A program made the position numbers and the translations under genes. The notes beneath the pieces were generated by a model. That model was given only the letters and a program-made list of their open reading frames with translations, had not been told where the DNA came from and made no database searches. From positions 15,810,001 to 15,874,000 of the forward strand of contig JBHGNT010000003.1 of the NCBI GenBank assembly GCA_043228905.1: DNA of 64,000 nucleotides. Direction: 5' to 3'. Shown here piece by piece: positions 49,070-60,393 of the stretch. Position 1 is the first letter of the stretch. The number at the start of each line of letters is the position of its first letter. The DNA comes from Azolla caroliniana (taxonomy: Eukaryota > Polypodiophyta).

Positions 49070-50590
49070 TTACAGATGGATTTACAAGGTGAAGTATAAT
49101 GCTGACGGCTCCGTCAACTGCTACAAAGCTCCACTCGTAGCGAAAGGATACACACAAACACATGGAGTTGACTATGAAGAGACCTTTGCCCCGATGGCAA
49201 AGATGATGACTATGTGAACTGTAATTGCACTTGCAATAGCGAAAGGGTGCACCTCCATCAAATGGACGTAACGTCTTTCTTTAAGGAGAATTAGAAGATG
49301 AGGTGTACGTGGTACAACTGCTCGGCTTCGAATCAACCATCCATCCAAAAGCAGTCTGCCGACTGAAGAAGCCACTCTACGGCCTTAAGCAATATCTTCA
49401 TCGAATCGGCTTTCGAATGTCGAAATCCGACAATGTCCTCTACGTACGAAACGACTCTGAAAGCCCGATTGTCACCATCCTATATGTGGATGATCTGGTC
49501 ATTGGAGGTGAAATTCTAATAGACATCAACAAGGTCAAGTCCCTCCTCTCCAACAAATTCGAGATGACGGACATAAAGGAGCTCCATTACTTCCTTGGCA
49601 TCGAGGTAATTCGGACTCCGCCCGACATTATGATCTCTCAACGACACTACATCCTCAACTTATTATAAAAGTTCGGGATGACTAAGTGCAAATCTGTGGC
49701 AACCCCTCTCGATCGAAACCTCAAACTGGATGCCGACTCCGACACGGAAGAGTGCGAGCTGACTTAGTATCAACACTAACCAGGAGTCTCATCTACCTCA
49801 CGATCACTCGAACCGACCTCAACTATCCGGTCGGCCTGCTTAGCCAATTCATGCAAACGCCATGAGATATCCATTTGGATTGTGCTAAGCGAGTATTACG
49901 ATATACATGAGCGGCACAATGAATTGTGGTATTCTCTATGAATCAACCACACCAATTCGACTCTAAGGGTACACAAATGCTAACTGGGTCGATTATAGGG
50001 ATGATCAACGATCGACCTCCAGATTTGTTTTCTCCCTCGACAACAGAGCGATTTCGTGGAGTAGCAAGAAGCAACCAATTTTCCCTCTTTTGAGCACAGA
50101 GGCCAAATACAAGGGTGCAGTCGTGGCCACATGTGAAGCCATATGGCTCAAGAGGATTTTGAAGGATGTAGGCGCTCCCATCAAGGATCTGACTCCCCTT
50201 TACTCCGATAACATGAGCAATATTTATCTAGCAAGAAGCAACCAATTTTCCCTCTTTTGAGCACAGAGGCCAAATACAAGGGTGCAGTCGTGGCTGCATG
50301 TGAAGCCATATGGCTCAAGAGGATTTTGAAGGATGTAGGCGCTCCCATCAAGGATCTGACTCCCCTTTACTCCGATAACATGAGCAATATTTATCTGGCT
50401 CGGAACCTGGTGTTCCACGCACGCACAAAGCATATCGAAGTGCACTATCACTTCATTTGAGAGCATGTACAGGCCGGAGATGTCGACCTTCAACACATCA
50501 ACACGAATCTTCAGACAACCGACATCTTCACCAAGGCCCTAGGAGCTAACAAGCTTCGGCAATTCATGTCAGACCTTGGATTGACGATCC
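49070..50590 (+). pseudogene. Copia reverse transcriptase and RNase H (broken)
   Basis: KVKYNADGSVNCYKA, then stops around 49216, VCRLKKPLYGLKQYLHRIGF, the catalytic YVDDLVIGG (about 49483), HYFLGIEVIRTPPDI, then a stop in place of the residue after LNLL. RNase H follows with SSKKQP, STEAKYKGAVVAACEAIW and KHIEVHYHF, to ADIFTKALGANKLRQFM. A 167-bp tandem duplication at 50063-50396 shifts the frame. Confidence 0.85.
50063..50396 (+). repeat. 167-bp tandem duplication in copia RNase H
   Basis: AGCAAGAAGCAACCAATTTT occurs at 50063 and at 50230; the two copies differ at about two positions. 167 is not a multiple of three, so the reading frame is lost. The near identity means it is a recent event compared with the decay of the rest. 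Confidence 0.92.
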
Positions 50591-50707
50591 TTGAGTTGCC
50601 AAGCCTGAGGGGGAGTACAAGAGAGGATTGGATATCGTCCGAGCCGGATACCAGCCGAAGCGAACATCAACCGAAAGGAGCCGACCTGAGTTGAGCTTGA
50701 GGGGGCG

Positions 50708-51185
50708 TGTTAAGAATCAAGATCAATCTAACATTATGTGTGAACACAACCTTTGAGAATGTATGTGCTCTCAAAGGTCAAGAGTCACACCACTCTCTAC
50801 ACATTAACTATGAGTCATAGAATCATAGAATCATATTCTATGACACATAACTAATGAGTTCCATATTCCCCATGACTAATGAGTCTTCACATTCTTGAAG
50901 GTTCTAGAGAGAAAATGGACATTGCAATGAGTTAATGACGAGTGAGGGTGACCTTATGTAAAGCCCCCTCCTCCTACTTCATAGAGTGTCGGTTGTGACT
51001 CCTTGTAATGCTACATTTTGTATTTTGTATTCTCCTTGTTAATATACATCTTCTTCTTGAGTATTCTATTTTCCATTCTTTCATCTATCTATCTTGTGTT
51101 TTCTCTTCTCTCATCTCTTTCCTCTCACACATACACATAACACACATCTCTTCCGTTGCACAAGAATCATATCCAACTGTTTACA
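50708..51185 (+). repeat. 3' LTR of the + strand copia
   Basis: 478 bp, TGTTAAGAATC...TTTACA, preceded by GAGCTTGAGGGGGCG. It has a small internal duplication (ATAGAATC) in the palindrome and an insertion (CTTGTAATGC region) absent from the 5' LTR but present in the LTR at 37947. Confidence 0.9.
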
Positions 51186-51676
51186 AAGAAGCATTGGTGT
51201 CACCAAAATGTCTAAAAGGTATTTCTACATAATATGTTGCCTCTCTCACCTTAAGTAGTGGGTAGCACATTCATTTCATCTATTATTTGAGAGAACTTTA
51301 AGGCCAAGGTGTTCTGTATTAAGTTCAATTAGCTCATTACTAGACATAATGCATGGTTTATCTTTATTTTGGTCTTTCACAAGCATAATATTTGCTTTAG
51401 GTCTATTAACATTTAACTTAATCAGCATGCAAAACTCTTTGAATTCCTTGAGAAGAATTTATGCATGTTCGAAAGAATTTGCAGAAAGCATCACATCATC
51501 TACATGCGACAAAAGCATGACAATTACGTTCCTAGTGACAACTTCAATACCTCCTTCTATTACGAATTTGGAAACCATTTGTTTGATGCATTAATGCAGA
51601 ATGCAAATAAAGTTCAAGGTGAGAGTGGGAATCCTTTCTTAATGTAAATATCGCGATTGAAAAAGTCTGAAATTTC
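51186..51676 (-). pseudogene. LINE piece 2: reverse transcriptase catalytic region
   Basis: Minus strand gives FFNRDIYIKKGFPLSP (the 'IGVKQGCPLSP' block of LINE RT), then, across frame breaks, a VDDVMLSAN block in place of the usual YADD, and KLNVNRPKANIMLVK. It is cut by the hAT element at 51677 and by the copia at 51185. The RT primes on nicked target DNA in live LINEs; here it is dead. Confidence 0.65.
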
Positions 51677-51684
51677 ATTAGCCA

Positions 51685-51940
51685 TAGCAATGGGCCCGAT
51701 TCGGTTTCGGTTTGGTTTGGTTTTTTGGCCTTGAAACCAAACCAAACCACTTATTAAGAAAAAAAACCCAACCAAACCGTTTGAACATTTTGAAGCCATT
51801 TAAACCAAACCATTTAAGCCAAACCGTTTAGGAACAATTTAGAACCAAACCAAAGCATTTACGAAAAAATCAGAACCAAACCAAACCATTTACGAAAAAA
51901 CCAAAACCAAACCAAACCAAACCAAACCACTTTAAGAAAA
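51685..51940. repeat. Left terminal and subterminal repeats of the hAT element
   Basis: TIR followed by many copies of AAACCAAACC/GGTTTGGTTT in both orientations. These are presumed transposase-binding sites by analogy with Ac and other hATs. Confidence 0.75.
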
Positions 51941-52620
51941 TGTAACAAAAGACATTGCAACATCTAAACCAAAACTAGAGATTCGTTAGACATAATAAAG
52001 AAAGTAGAGGTTAGATAAACATAAAAACAAAACCAAAGACAAATAATAATAAACAAAACGAATTACAGAAAGAGAAACAGAAATTTAGACATTTGAAATG
52101 TTTTTTGAAGAAAAATACCATAATAAACAAAAAAAATTTGATAATAAAGTTTTGTGGAGAATGTATAGATAATACACAAAAAACTAAAAGGTTTTTGGAA
52201 TGAAATCCTAGAGCTTATGACCAACAATCGATCATATACAGTTCACGTCAACATTTAAGTTTATATCCAACATTTACAACAAAGTCAAAAATATAGGAAA
52301 AATGTGAAAAACCTCTACATAAACTAATGTTCCTCTTTTAGTTTCCAATGTTTACTTTCAGCTAGAATTACGGATTCCTGGAAGTATAAAATATGTAAAA
52401 GAAGTAATTAGTAATAAAATAATAAAATAAAAACAAATTCGTAAAAGTATGCACTAAGAAATTACAATGTCTTCGAGGATCTCCAATTGCAACTTGCATT
52501 TCATGGATTTGTGAAAAAGTATCATGATTCCTGTACCATGTACATATTAAAAACATCAAATAAGTAAAAAACTAGTAATGAAAAATAAACTTAAAGAATG
52601 AATTAAAATGTATGTACACC

Positions 52621-54711
52621 TTATCTCCCATAATTATCACGTAGCATGTAATCTATTACCTCGTCTTCACCAACAAGATCATCTAGATTAAATTTAAGTT
52701 CTTCATAAGCCATGTGAAAGTTGTCTGTTATTTGAACATTCGATTCTCGCAAAACTTGCATCCATGATCGAATACACATCTCGGCCTTGAATGTGCATGA
52801 ATGTAGTTTGATCCTATCATCAAAGGTCATTTTTGCTGCTGAATTTGCCTCTTCAGTAGGTACTGATGATGTTGGTATAGCAAGGTAATCACATGCCATC
52901 CTATACAATTGTGGCATTGTAGATTTATTATCATGCCACCATTGTAAAGGATCCTTGTCTGTGCTAGCCAAAGGAAGTTTTATGAACTGCTCAATTTCAA
53001 ATCGTGAATCAGAAACAAGACTTTTATTGTGTACACCCATTAACCTCCAAATTTTAGAGTTATTATCAATAGGTTGTATTGTGGTTGAAGGTGGCTCAAC
53101 ACCACTCGAGAATGAATGGTAATGGGACTCAATCATGCCTTCAACCAGCTTAATATCTAACTCTCTTTCGATATGGTCATTTGGAATAGGCAATCTATAA
53201 AGGAATGAAAAATATTATTAAACTCAAATAAAATATTAGAAAGCATGAAGACAATTGTAAAACTTAAAGGAAAGTATTACCTGGGATCAAGAAACATTGC
53301 AATGCACGATGGAATATACTTTAATGATTCTTGATACTTAATTAAATATTGTAAGCAGTTCTTAGACGTTTTTTGAAGCACCTCTTGTGTGAATCTAGAT
53401 GATCCCGGAAAGGAAGAATCTAAAAATTAATTACAATGATTAAGTAAACAATTATACGCTAGTGATGCTAGTGATAATGTAGGATATCTTGATCCTCCTA
53501 GAAAGGTAGAAACCTCTGCAGGTTTTTCTAACCATTCCTCCATAGCATGTATGTGACTCCAATCTTCTATGGTCAAGACATAACCATTGAAATCACTTGA
53601 AATTGTTAGATCTAAAATTGTAAAATTCAATATATCTCTATCCTTGATAGCTTGCCTAAACATCTCCAAAGTAGAATTCCATCTTGTAACGACATCAAGC
53701 CTTGGAGGTTCCTTTTCACGATGTTCAACCATCTTAGCATACTTCCTAAACACTTCCCTTCGAACCTTGCTAGATCTAATAGTTTGGAGCATTGTTCTCA
53801 ACTTTTCCGTTGAGGGTGAGATAATCTCTAATGCTGACTTGATGCCCAATTGAAAAGTGTGCACCTGCACCATACACCTTAACATGTGTGAGGGAGCTAA
53901 AATTTCCTTACCATGCTCATTTTGTAACAACATGCTCAATTCCTTTGCAACCATTTGTGCATTACTAGCTCCATCAAAAATTGTAGCTAATGCTCGACTT
54001 GAAATATTAAAAGATCCAAGACGACAAAAGAGGGCATGTGCACAACGTTTCCCTGATCCAATACCTAGAAATACATGCACAAAATCCAATAGCATGGACC
54101 TTGATCTTGTTGTCTCGTGACATGCCCAATGAAGTGTCACTGAGTAGAAGCCCTTCAGACTACTATTTGACCAACCATCAAAAGTAATAGAAAATCTTGA
54201 TTGACTTTTTGATAACAAATCTATCACTTGATGGCGCAACACCACATACATTTCTAAGATGGAACGTTTAATCGTGTGCCTTGTCTTCATTTGATATCCA
54301 GGTACAAGGTTGTGTACGAACTCTTTAAATGCATCTGATTCCACATGTGCATGGGGCAAAGTTCCCTTGACAATATACCTTGTGACGAAACAATCAATTT
54401 TCTTCTCTAAAACACGAGATACTTTAGTAGACTCTATAGAAGATTGAATAATCTTCGAAATACCTGAATTTTGATTTGGTTCGTCTAATAGATGATGTTT
54501 TTCCATTAAATGCTTAGCTATAGTACTTGTGGATGTTTTTGAAGACCATCATTGTCAAGGTGTGCCATTATCCATATAAGATATGATGTGAGCATCTGTC
54601 CATGATGAACGTTGCCTTTTTCTTGACATGCTTGTTTGCCCTTGGCTAACATTAATTGATGATGAGTCCATCGTTGCATGAGTTTGAGAAGATGATTCCA
54701 TTTAATGTTGT
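52621..54711 (-). pseudogene. hAT transposase (one internal stop, damaged BED finger)
   Basis: Main frame 54506-53427 (359 residues) shows hAT blocks: ITFDGWSNSSLKGFYSVTLHW, IFDGASNAQMVAKEL, RCMVQVHTFQLGI and VTRWNSTLEMFRQA. An in-frame TAA at 53427-53429 is followed at once in the same frame by DSSFPGSSRFTQEVLQK to FLDPR. Then comes a probable intron (about 53195-53280) and the C-terminal frame 53194-52621 with the dimerisation signature PLQWWHDNKSTMPQLYRMACDYLAIPTSS. The N-terminal BED zinc finger region (54507-54600) has stops and only KHLMEKHH left of its His pair. The protein would cut and paste the element; this copy is very unlikely to work. Confidence 0.85.
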
Positions 54712-56353
54712 CCCTATAAAACATAAAAAAAGAAAGCATAGTTATGTATATAATACACATATTTTGTCCATAAGATAGTAACTACCATGACTATGACTCA
54801 TATATGCATGGTTGCATCCTCTTATTAATAGCAATAGTAAATAGCATTGTATGTACTGAGCAAATACAATGCAAACAAGTTAAAAAGCTCACAAAAACGA
54901 GTGTGCGTTCAAATGTTAAAGTTAAGCCTATGAACTCACTCACAAAAACGAGTGTGCGTTCAAATGTCAAATACCTCTAGAATGGTAATTGGGTTGCTAA
55001 CCTCTACAAAATTGGCCCAATACTGAAATTGACTTATTAACCTTCAAAATTCCCATCTATGGCCAGTAACGAACCACTCGCTATCCGATGCCTTACTTAA
55101 ATGGTCCCAAAAAATGGATGTAGTTTAACTTCTAGAAGGTCATCTATGGTCTAGAATAAAACCCCTTAAATACCCCAAGAGACAGAGAACTCAAGCAAAC
55201 CAATTCGGCTCTAAAGCCCCATCTATGCCAAGTGTGTGGAATTTGGTTAACTCTAGAAACAAACTGGAATTGGGTTGAAAGATCTTTAAAAAACCATCTA
55301 TGCCAGGTACACACCTTAAGATTCATTGGCAAAACACGAAATTCAAAATTGCATAAGGGTTGAAATCTTGACAATGTAACATGGTAGGCAAGGTAATCTG
55401 ATATGTTAGAGTGGGTTCAACTAGAAAAACCCTATTATAGCAGACGACAAAATTGAGTTGAGCTCTAGTAACCCATCGATGTTATGAATGCCTGAGGAGT
55501 CTTCGATCAATCTAATGTTCCAATGAACGTAATTATCTAGGCAAACAATGCAACTTGATCTATCTCTGGGATGCAACTGTAAACCAAGTTTGCTTGAAGG
55601 CCAGAGAGGAATGTGTCTATCCTCTTGGCCAAAACTGTGATGCCCTTCAACAACACGTAATCAACCATAGCAGCCCATTTACACACATAGAACTGGGTAA
55701 TCCTATTCATGATGATCCAAATGGATTGTGAATGAATTGATTGCTTGATTAGAATTCACCTCAATTGATGATCCAAAGGATTGTGAATGAATTATTTGCT
55801 CAAATGTACTTGGTCTCGATGACAATCTAAAAAGATTGTGAACGAAGTTATTGGCCTCATTTACATTAAATTAATGCAACAAGGTACAGATATGGGACTC
55901 CGACTGATTCTAGGATGCTGAATTTCTAGAGCTACTAAAAATGTCCTCCAATGGTGTCACACAAGCATCATCATCATTATGTAACACTTTTCGAGACTTA
56001 CAGCAACTCTAGTTATTGCGATGGAATGTATTCAATGAATAGTAGAAGAGTTTTGTTTAGATCATTTAACATAAACAATCATCATCCAACTGATTCACTT
56101 GTAAGAAAAACATGTAAACCTAAACAATTTTTGATACAAAGAGGTAAGGTAAACTCCATGACGAAAATCCTTAAGACATTGCCTTTTCTTCATATAAACA
56201 AGGACACCAACACCATTGTAATTGCAGGGCTTTCTGAATGAGCTCAAAGAGTTCCTTGCTTTCGTATCTGTCTAAGAGAAACCTATACATAAACTTATTT
56301 ATTGTAGGGTGTTGAATGATGGATTGATCATCAGGCACCCATAAGGAACCCTG
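54712..56353. other. Internal hAT sequence upstream of transposase
   Basis: AT-rich, non-coding. It holds a 51-bp-spaced repeat of CACAAAAACGAGTGTGCG (54890 and 54941), four loose copies of a CATCTATG(G/C)CC-containing unit of 70-90 bp (about 55051-55310), and repeats of GGATTGTGAATGAATT (about 55721-55840). No gene was seen. Confidence 0.55.
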
Positions 56354-56644
56354 TGTCATGAACACATGACCATTATGGCATCACCCGGACTTCAACCTCG
56401 AACCTTGTAATTCATACTTGAAAACCTCAACCATTAAGATAGCTTATTGTTATATGAAACAATAAAAGCTACTTCTTGTATTACATTGATTATTGTAAAA
56501 ACTCTAGATTATTCTAGAATGTTCTAGAATGTCCTAGAGCATTCTAGGTCTGGAACATTCTAGAACATTCTAGAAATCTCTAAGCTATTCTATAGGAACC
56601 TATAAATAAGCGCATACATGTACTCTCAAATCAATTCGAATCAA
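56354..56644 (+). repeat. Truncated 5' LTR of the chromovirus
   Basis: The first 291 bp of the 409-bp LTR, including the antisense tRNA-like module, the heat-shock-type array (56511-56576) and the TATA box at 56601. Identity to the 3' copy stops at CGAATCAA. Confidence 0.92.
56511..56576 (+). promoter_or_regulatory. Heat-shock-element array upstream of LTR TATA box
   Basis: TTCtaGAAtgTTCtaGAA (four exact units) and, ~30 bp later, five exact alternating GAA/TTC units with ca and ta spacers. These are textbook HSEs for trimeric heat-shock factors. TATAAATA begins at 56601, ~25 bp after the array. The same layout is kept in the 3' LTR (60535-60600, TATA at 60625). Confidence 0.72.
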
Positions 56645-56646
56645 AC

Positions 56647-56709
56647 TGTCAGAACCAAGGATAAAAGATAGAGTGATGGAAGAAGGATAGAGAAGAATGG
56701 ATGTATAAG
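56647..56709 (-). repeat. Inverted 63-bp copy of the LTR 3' end
   Basis: Exact reverse complement of 60724-60786 by eye (TGTCAGAACCAAGG...ATGTATAAG). Together with the 3' LTR end it makes a ~4-kb-spaced inverted repeat inside the element. Confidence 0.95.
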
Positions 56710-59700
56710 CCAATTAGAAGAGGAGTCAAACGAATAAGTCCGGCCAAAATAGGAGCCATTTGGTTGGACAACCCTAGATATGTACAACCTAGTGTGGGTT
56801 CCATTTCTTCCAAGCATGTTAGTAGAGTCTTCTCAGCCCTAGTACAAGTTAGGACACCCAGTTGTCAACTTCAAGTCCAAGCCCTCTTAGATACTAGAGC
56901 CAATTCTTGTTTCATGGATAGAGATTTTGCCCAAAAACACCAAATATCCTTGCATACACTTCCTTGTCCAGTTTCCGTAGTAGTGATTGATGGACGCCCC
57001 ATAGCTTCCGGGAAGATATTTGAAGAGTCTGAGCCAATACACATACTCTTGGGTGATTTAGGATGTGTAGTTTCCTTTAACATAATCCGTAGTCCTGAGC
57101 ATCCAATTGTCCTCGGTTTGCCATGGTTCGAGCTACATAACCCTAGAATCGATTGGAGGAAGCGAGAAATTAGGTGCCCTTTAGCAGAAAATATCATTGT
57201 CAAGGATCGAACTCGGGATTATCCTCCCAAAGTATATAGTTCTACCGATGCACCATATCCTTCTCATCAAATTTCAGCCATCACATTGCAACAATTGCAC
57301 CAAGTGGGAGGCAAGGAGGACCTTTTCTTATTTGCAGTATCAGTGACACCTTCTAGTGTCACTCAAGGGAATTCAGACATCCAAATTCCCAAAAAATATC
57401 AAGACTATGCTGATGTTTTCGACAAAGTCAAAGCTAGTGTTCTTCCAAAGCATCGGCCGTACGACTGTCCTATTGATCTCCAACTAGGAAAAGAGCCTCC
57501 GTGGGGTCCGATTTACAATTTATCACCCACTGAGCTTGAGGTTCTTCGAGAATACATCGAGGAAAATCTTGCACATGGGTTTATTCGACATTCAAAGTCT
57601 CCAGCTGGTGCTCCTATCTTTTTTGTGAAGAAAAAGGATGGCTCCCTTCGTTTGGTCGTGGACTATCGAGGCTTAAATAAAGTCACCATAAGGAATAGGT
57701 ATGCTTTACCTTTAATCTCCAATCTCTTAGAACGCATTGGTGGGGCAAAGCATTTTACCAAAATTGATCTAAGGGGTGCATATAATCTTGTTCGAATTCG
57801 GCCAGGAGATGAGTGGAAAACAACATTTCGTACTTGGTATGGTCATTTCGAGTATACAGTCATGCCTTTCGGGCTCACAAATGCACCTGCTGTATTCCAA
57901 CATATGGCAAATGACATCTTCCGGGATTTCTTGGATATTTTTCTAATCATCTACCTAGATGATCTATTGATTTACTCTAAAACACAGGGGGAGCATGATA
58001 TACATGTGCGGCAAGTACTTGAACGCCTAAGGAAGTATGGTCTTTACGCCAAACTTGAGAAATGCAGTTTTGATTGCAAACAAGTCGAATTTTTGGGATA
58101 CACTATTTCATCCTAGGGTGTTTTCATGGACCCGGCAAAAGTCCAAACAATATTGGAATGGAAACCCCCATGCTCAGTTCGGGATGTCCAGTGTTTCCTC
58201 GGATTTGCGAACTTCTATCGCAAATTCATACATAATTATTCAAGCATTGTGTTGCCCCTTACTCAACTCACCAAGAAAAATCAAGCATTTTTTTGGAGTA
58301 TCGAAGCGGACAAGGCTTTTACGCAGCTAAAAGAGGCATTCACATCAGCACCCATCCTAGCACATATTGATCCTGAAAAGCCATTTACTATTGAGGCGGA
58401 TGCATCAGAATTTGCATTGGGGAGTATCCTATCGCAACTAGGCGACGACGGGCAGATACATCCAGTCGCGTTTCACTCGAGAAAGTTTACTGTTTCGGAG
58501 ATAAACTATGAGGTGCATGACAAGGAGTTACTAGCTGTGGTCGACTCATTCGAGCAATGGCATCATTTTCTAGAAGGATCACCTCATCAAATTATCATTT
58601 ATAGTGATCAAAAAAATCTCACATATTTTCAAACAGCTCGAGTATTAAATAGACGACAAGCTCGGTGGGCCCAATTTCTAACGCGTTTCGATTTCAAGAT
58701 CATTTTTCGCCCCGGAAAACAACAAGGGAAAGCAGATGCTCTGTCTCGGCGTTCGTATCTAGCACTTCGACCTGGAGATCCGGCCTTTGAAAATCAAAAG
58801 CAAACTCTCCTCGGGCCATCAAAGCTAAAGGTAACAACAATTTATGCCACACCACTTGATTCTACCCTTCTTGACACTATTCGGCAACAACTTCATTCGG
58901 ATGATTTTGCTAAGGATGTCTTAGCCCACTGTGGTTCAAGTCGTCCATCTTGCTCCACATTGCCAGGGTCATCTCAACATTATAAGGACTTCAAGTGGCA
59001 AGATGGTTTACTCTTCTACAAGAATCTCCTTTACGTCCCCGACGGATCACCCCGACTTCAAGTGTTGGAACATTGTCATGATGCCCCCATGGCTGGACAT
59101 TTTGGTATTTCCAAGACCATTGAGTTGGTGAAACGTTCGTTTTGGTGGCCTCACTTGCAAAAATTTGTCGAAGATTATGTTCGCACTTGTGACACTTGTT
59201 GTCGCGCCAAAATACCCCGGCATCACCCTTATGGCTTACTACAACCATTACCCCCTCCCAACAAGCCATGGCAGTCTATTTCTATGGATTTCATTACGGA
59301 TCTGCCACCTTCCAAAGGATTTGATACTATTTTAACAGTAGTGGATCGGTTCACCAAGATGGCACATTTTGTACCATGTGTAAAGATCATCAATAGTGAA
59401 GAAACTGCAGATCTCATTATGCGTGAAGTGTTTCGCCATCATGGTCTCCCGAATGATATTATTAGCGATCGAGGTCCTCAATTTATCTCACACTTTTGGA
59501 AGCACCTATGGGCAGGCCTCAAAATCTCTTGCAAACTCTCTTCGGCTTATCATCCACAAACTGACGGACAAACAGAGTGCACAAATCAAACGCTCGAGCA
59601 ATATCTTCGATGTTTCATTAGTTATCAACAAGATGATTGGAGTAAAATTTTACATCTTGCTGAGTTTGCATACAACAACACGGTCCACTCTTCTACCAAA

Positions 59701-60393
59701 GTTACACCTTTCTTTGCCTACACCGGCAACCACCCTCGATGGTGTATACTGGATCTTCCCGAGGTGTCACGAAACCCTAGTGCAGCGCATCACCTCCACC
59801 GACTACAACAAATCTAGTTCGAGTTATCGTCACATCTTCAGAAAGTGCAAGCACACCATAAGACCAATGCCGATCGACATCGTCTTAAGTCTCCGTTTAA
59901 GGTTGGTGACCATGTATGGTTGCTTCGTCGTCACATCAAGACTACCCGACCGTGTGCTAAGCTTGACTATCAACGCTTAGGTCCTTTTGTCATCACGGCG
60001 CAGATTAATGATGCAACATTTCGTCTTAACCTTCCTGCACATATGCGGCTTCACCCTGTCTTTCATAGCTCTCTTTTGGAACCTTGCCACACCTCTTTAA
60101 TTCCTGATCGTGTCGTGCCACCATCGCCTTCTGTACAACTTGTGGACGGCCCCGAATACGAGGTAGCTGCTATTCTCGATTCTAAGATTGTGCGCAATAA
60201 GCTTTATTATCTAGTTGATTGGCTTGGTTATCCTCCGAGTGATTGCACTTGGGAACCCATCGATAACGTTTGTAATGCTGAAGCTTTGGTCAACGACTTC
60301 CATCGTCACTATCCAAACAAGCCCGGCCCAACAATGTTAACGCCGACTTCCACTCGGCGTTCTCGAAGGAGGGATAGTGTCATGAACACATGA
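56701..60393 (+). pseudogene. Chromovirus pol: protease, RT, RNase H, integrase, chromodomain
   Basis: One frame with stops only at 58114-58116 and 59815-59817 (both TAG). Domains: protease LLDTRANSC (the conserved DSG/DTG triad has Arg in the Gly position) about residues 60-70; RT with FFVKKKDGSLRLVVDYRGLN and the catalytic YLDDLLIYSK at about residue 417; RNase H (IEADASEFALGSIL, SDQKNLTYF); integrase zinc finger (HFGISKT...CDTCCRAK) and core (SMDFITDLP, SDRGPQF, YHPQTDGQTE); then a C-terminal chromodomain (YEVAAILDSKI...KLYYLVDWLGY...CTWEP). The chromodomain assigns it to the chromoviruses, whose integrase is steered to modified histones. gag is missing. Confidence 0.92.

Larger units (their letters stand above)
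44413..51185 (+). mobile_element. Ty1/copia retrotransposon with nested hAT and solo LTR
   Basis: 6773 bp. 5' LTR 44413-44841, primer-binding site TGGTATCAATG (44842-44852), gag from 44999, protease, integrase, RT, RNase H, a purine tract (50693-50707), 3' LTR 50708-51185. Flanks are aacaa (44408-44412) and aagaa (51186-51190), an imperfect TSD. It is interrupted at 47225 by a hAT-like element. Numerous stops and frameshifts, a protease active site reading DSCAS in place of DSGAS, and a 167-bp tandem duplication in RNase H make it dead. It is the same family as 4287-13300. Confidence 0.9.

Noticed and set aside
54890-55310. Short spaced repeats in the hAT element as a CRISPR-like array
   Set aside because: Eukaryotic nuclear context, only two to four loose copies, irregular spacing and no cas genes.
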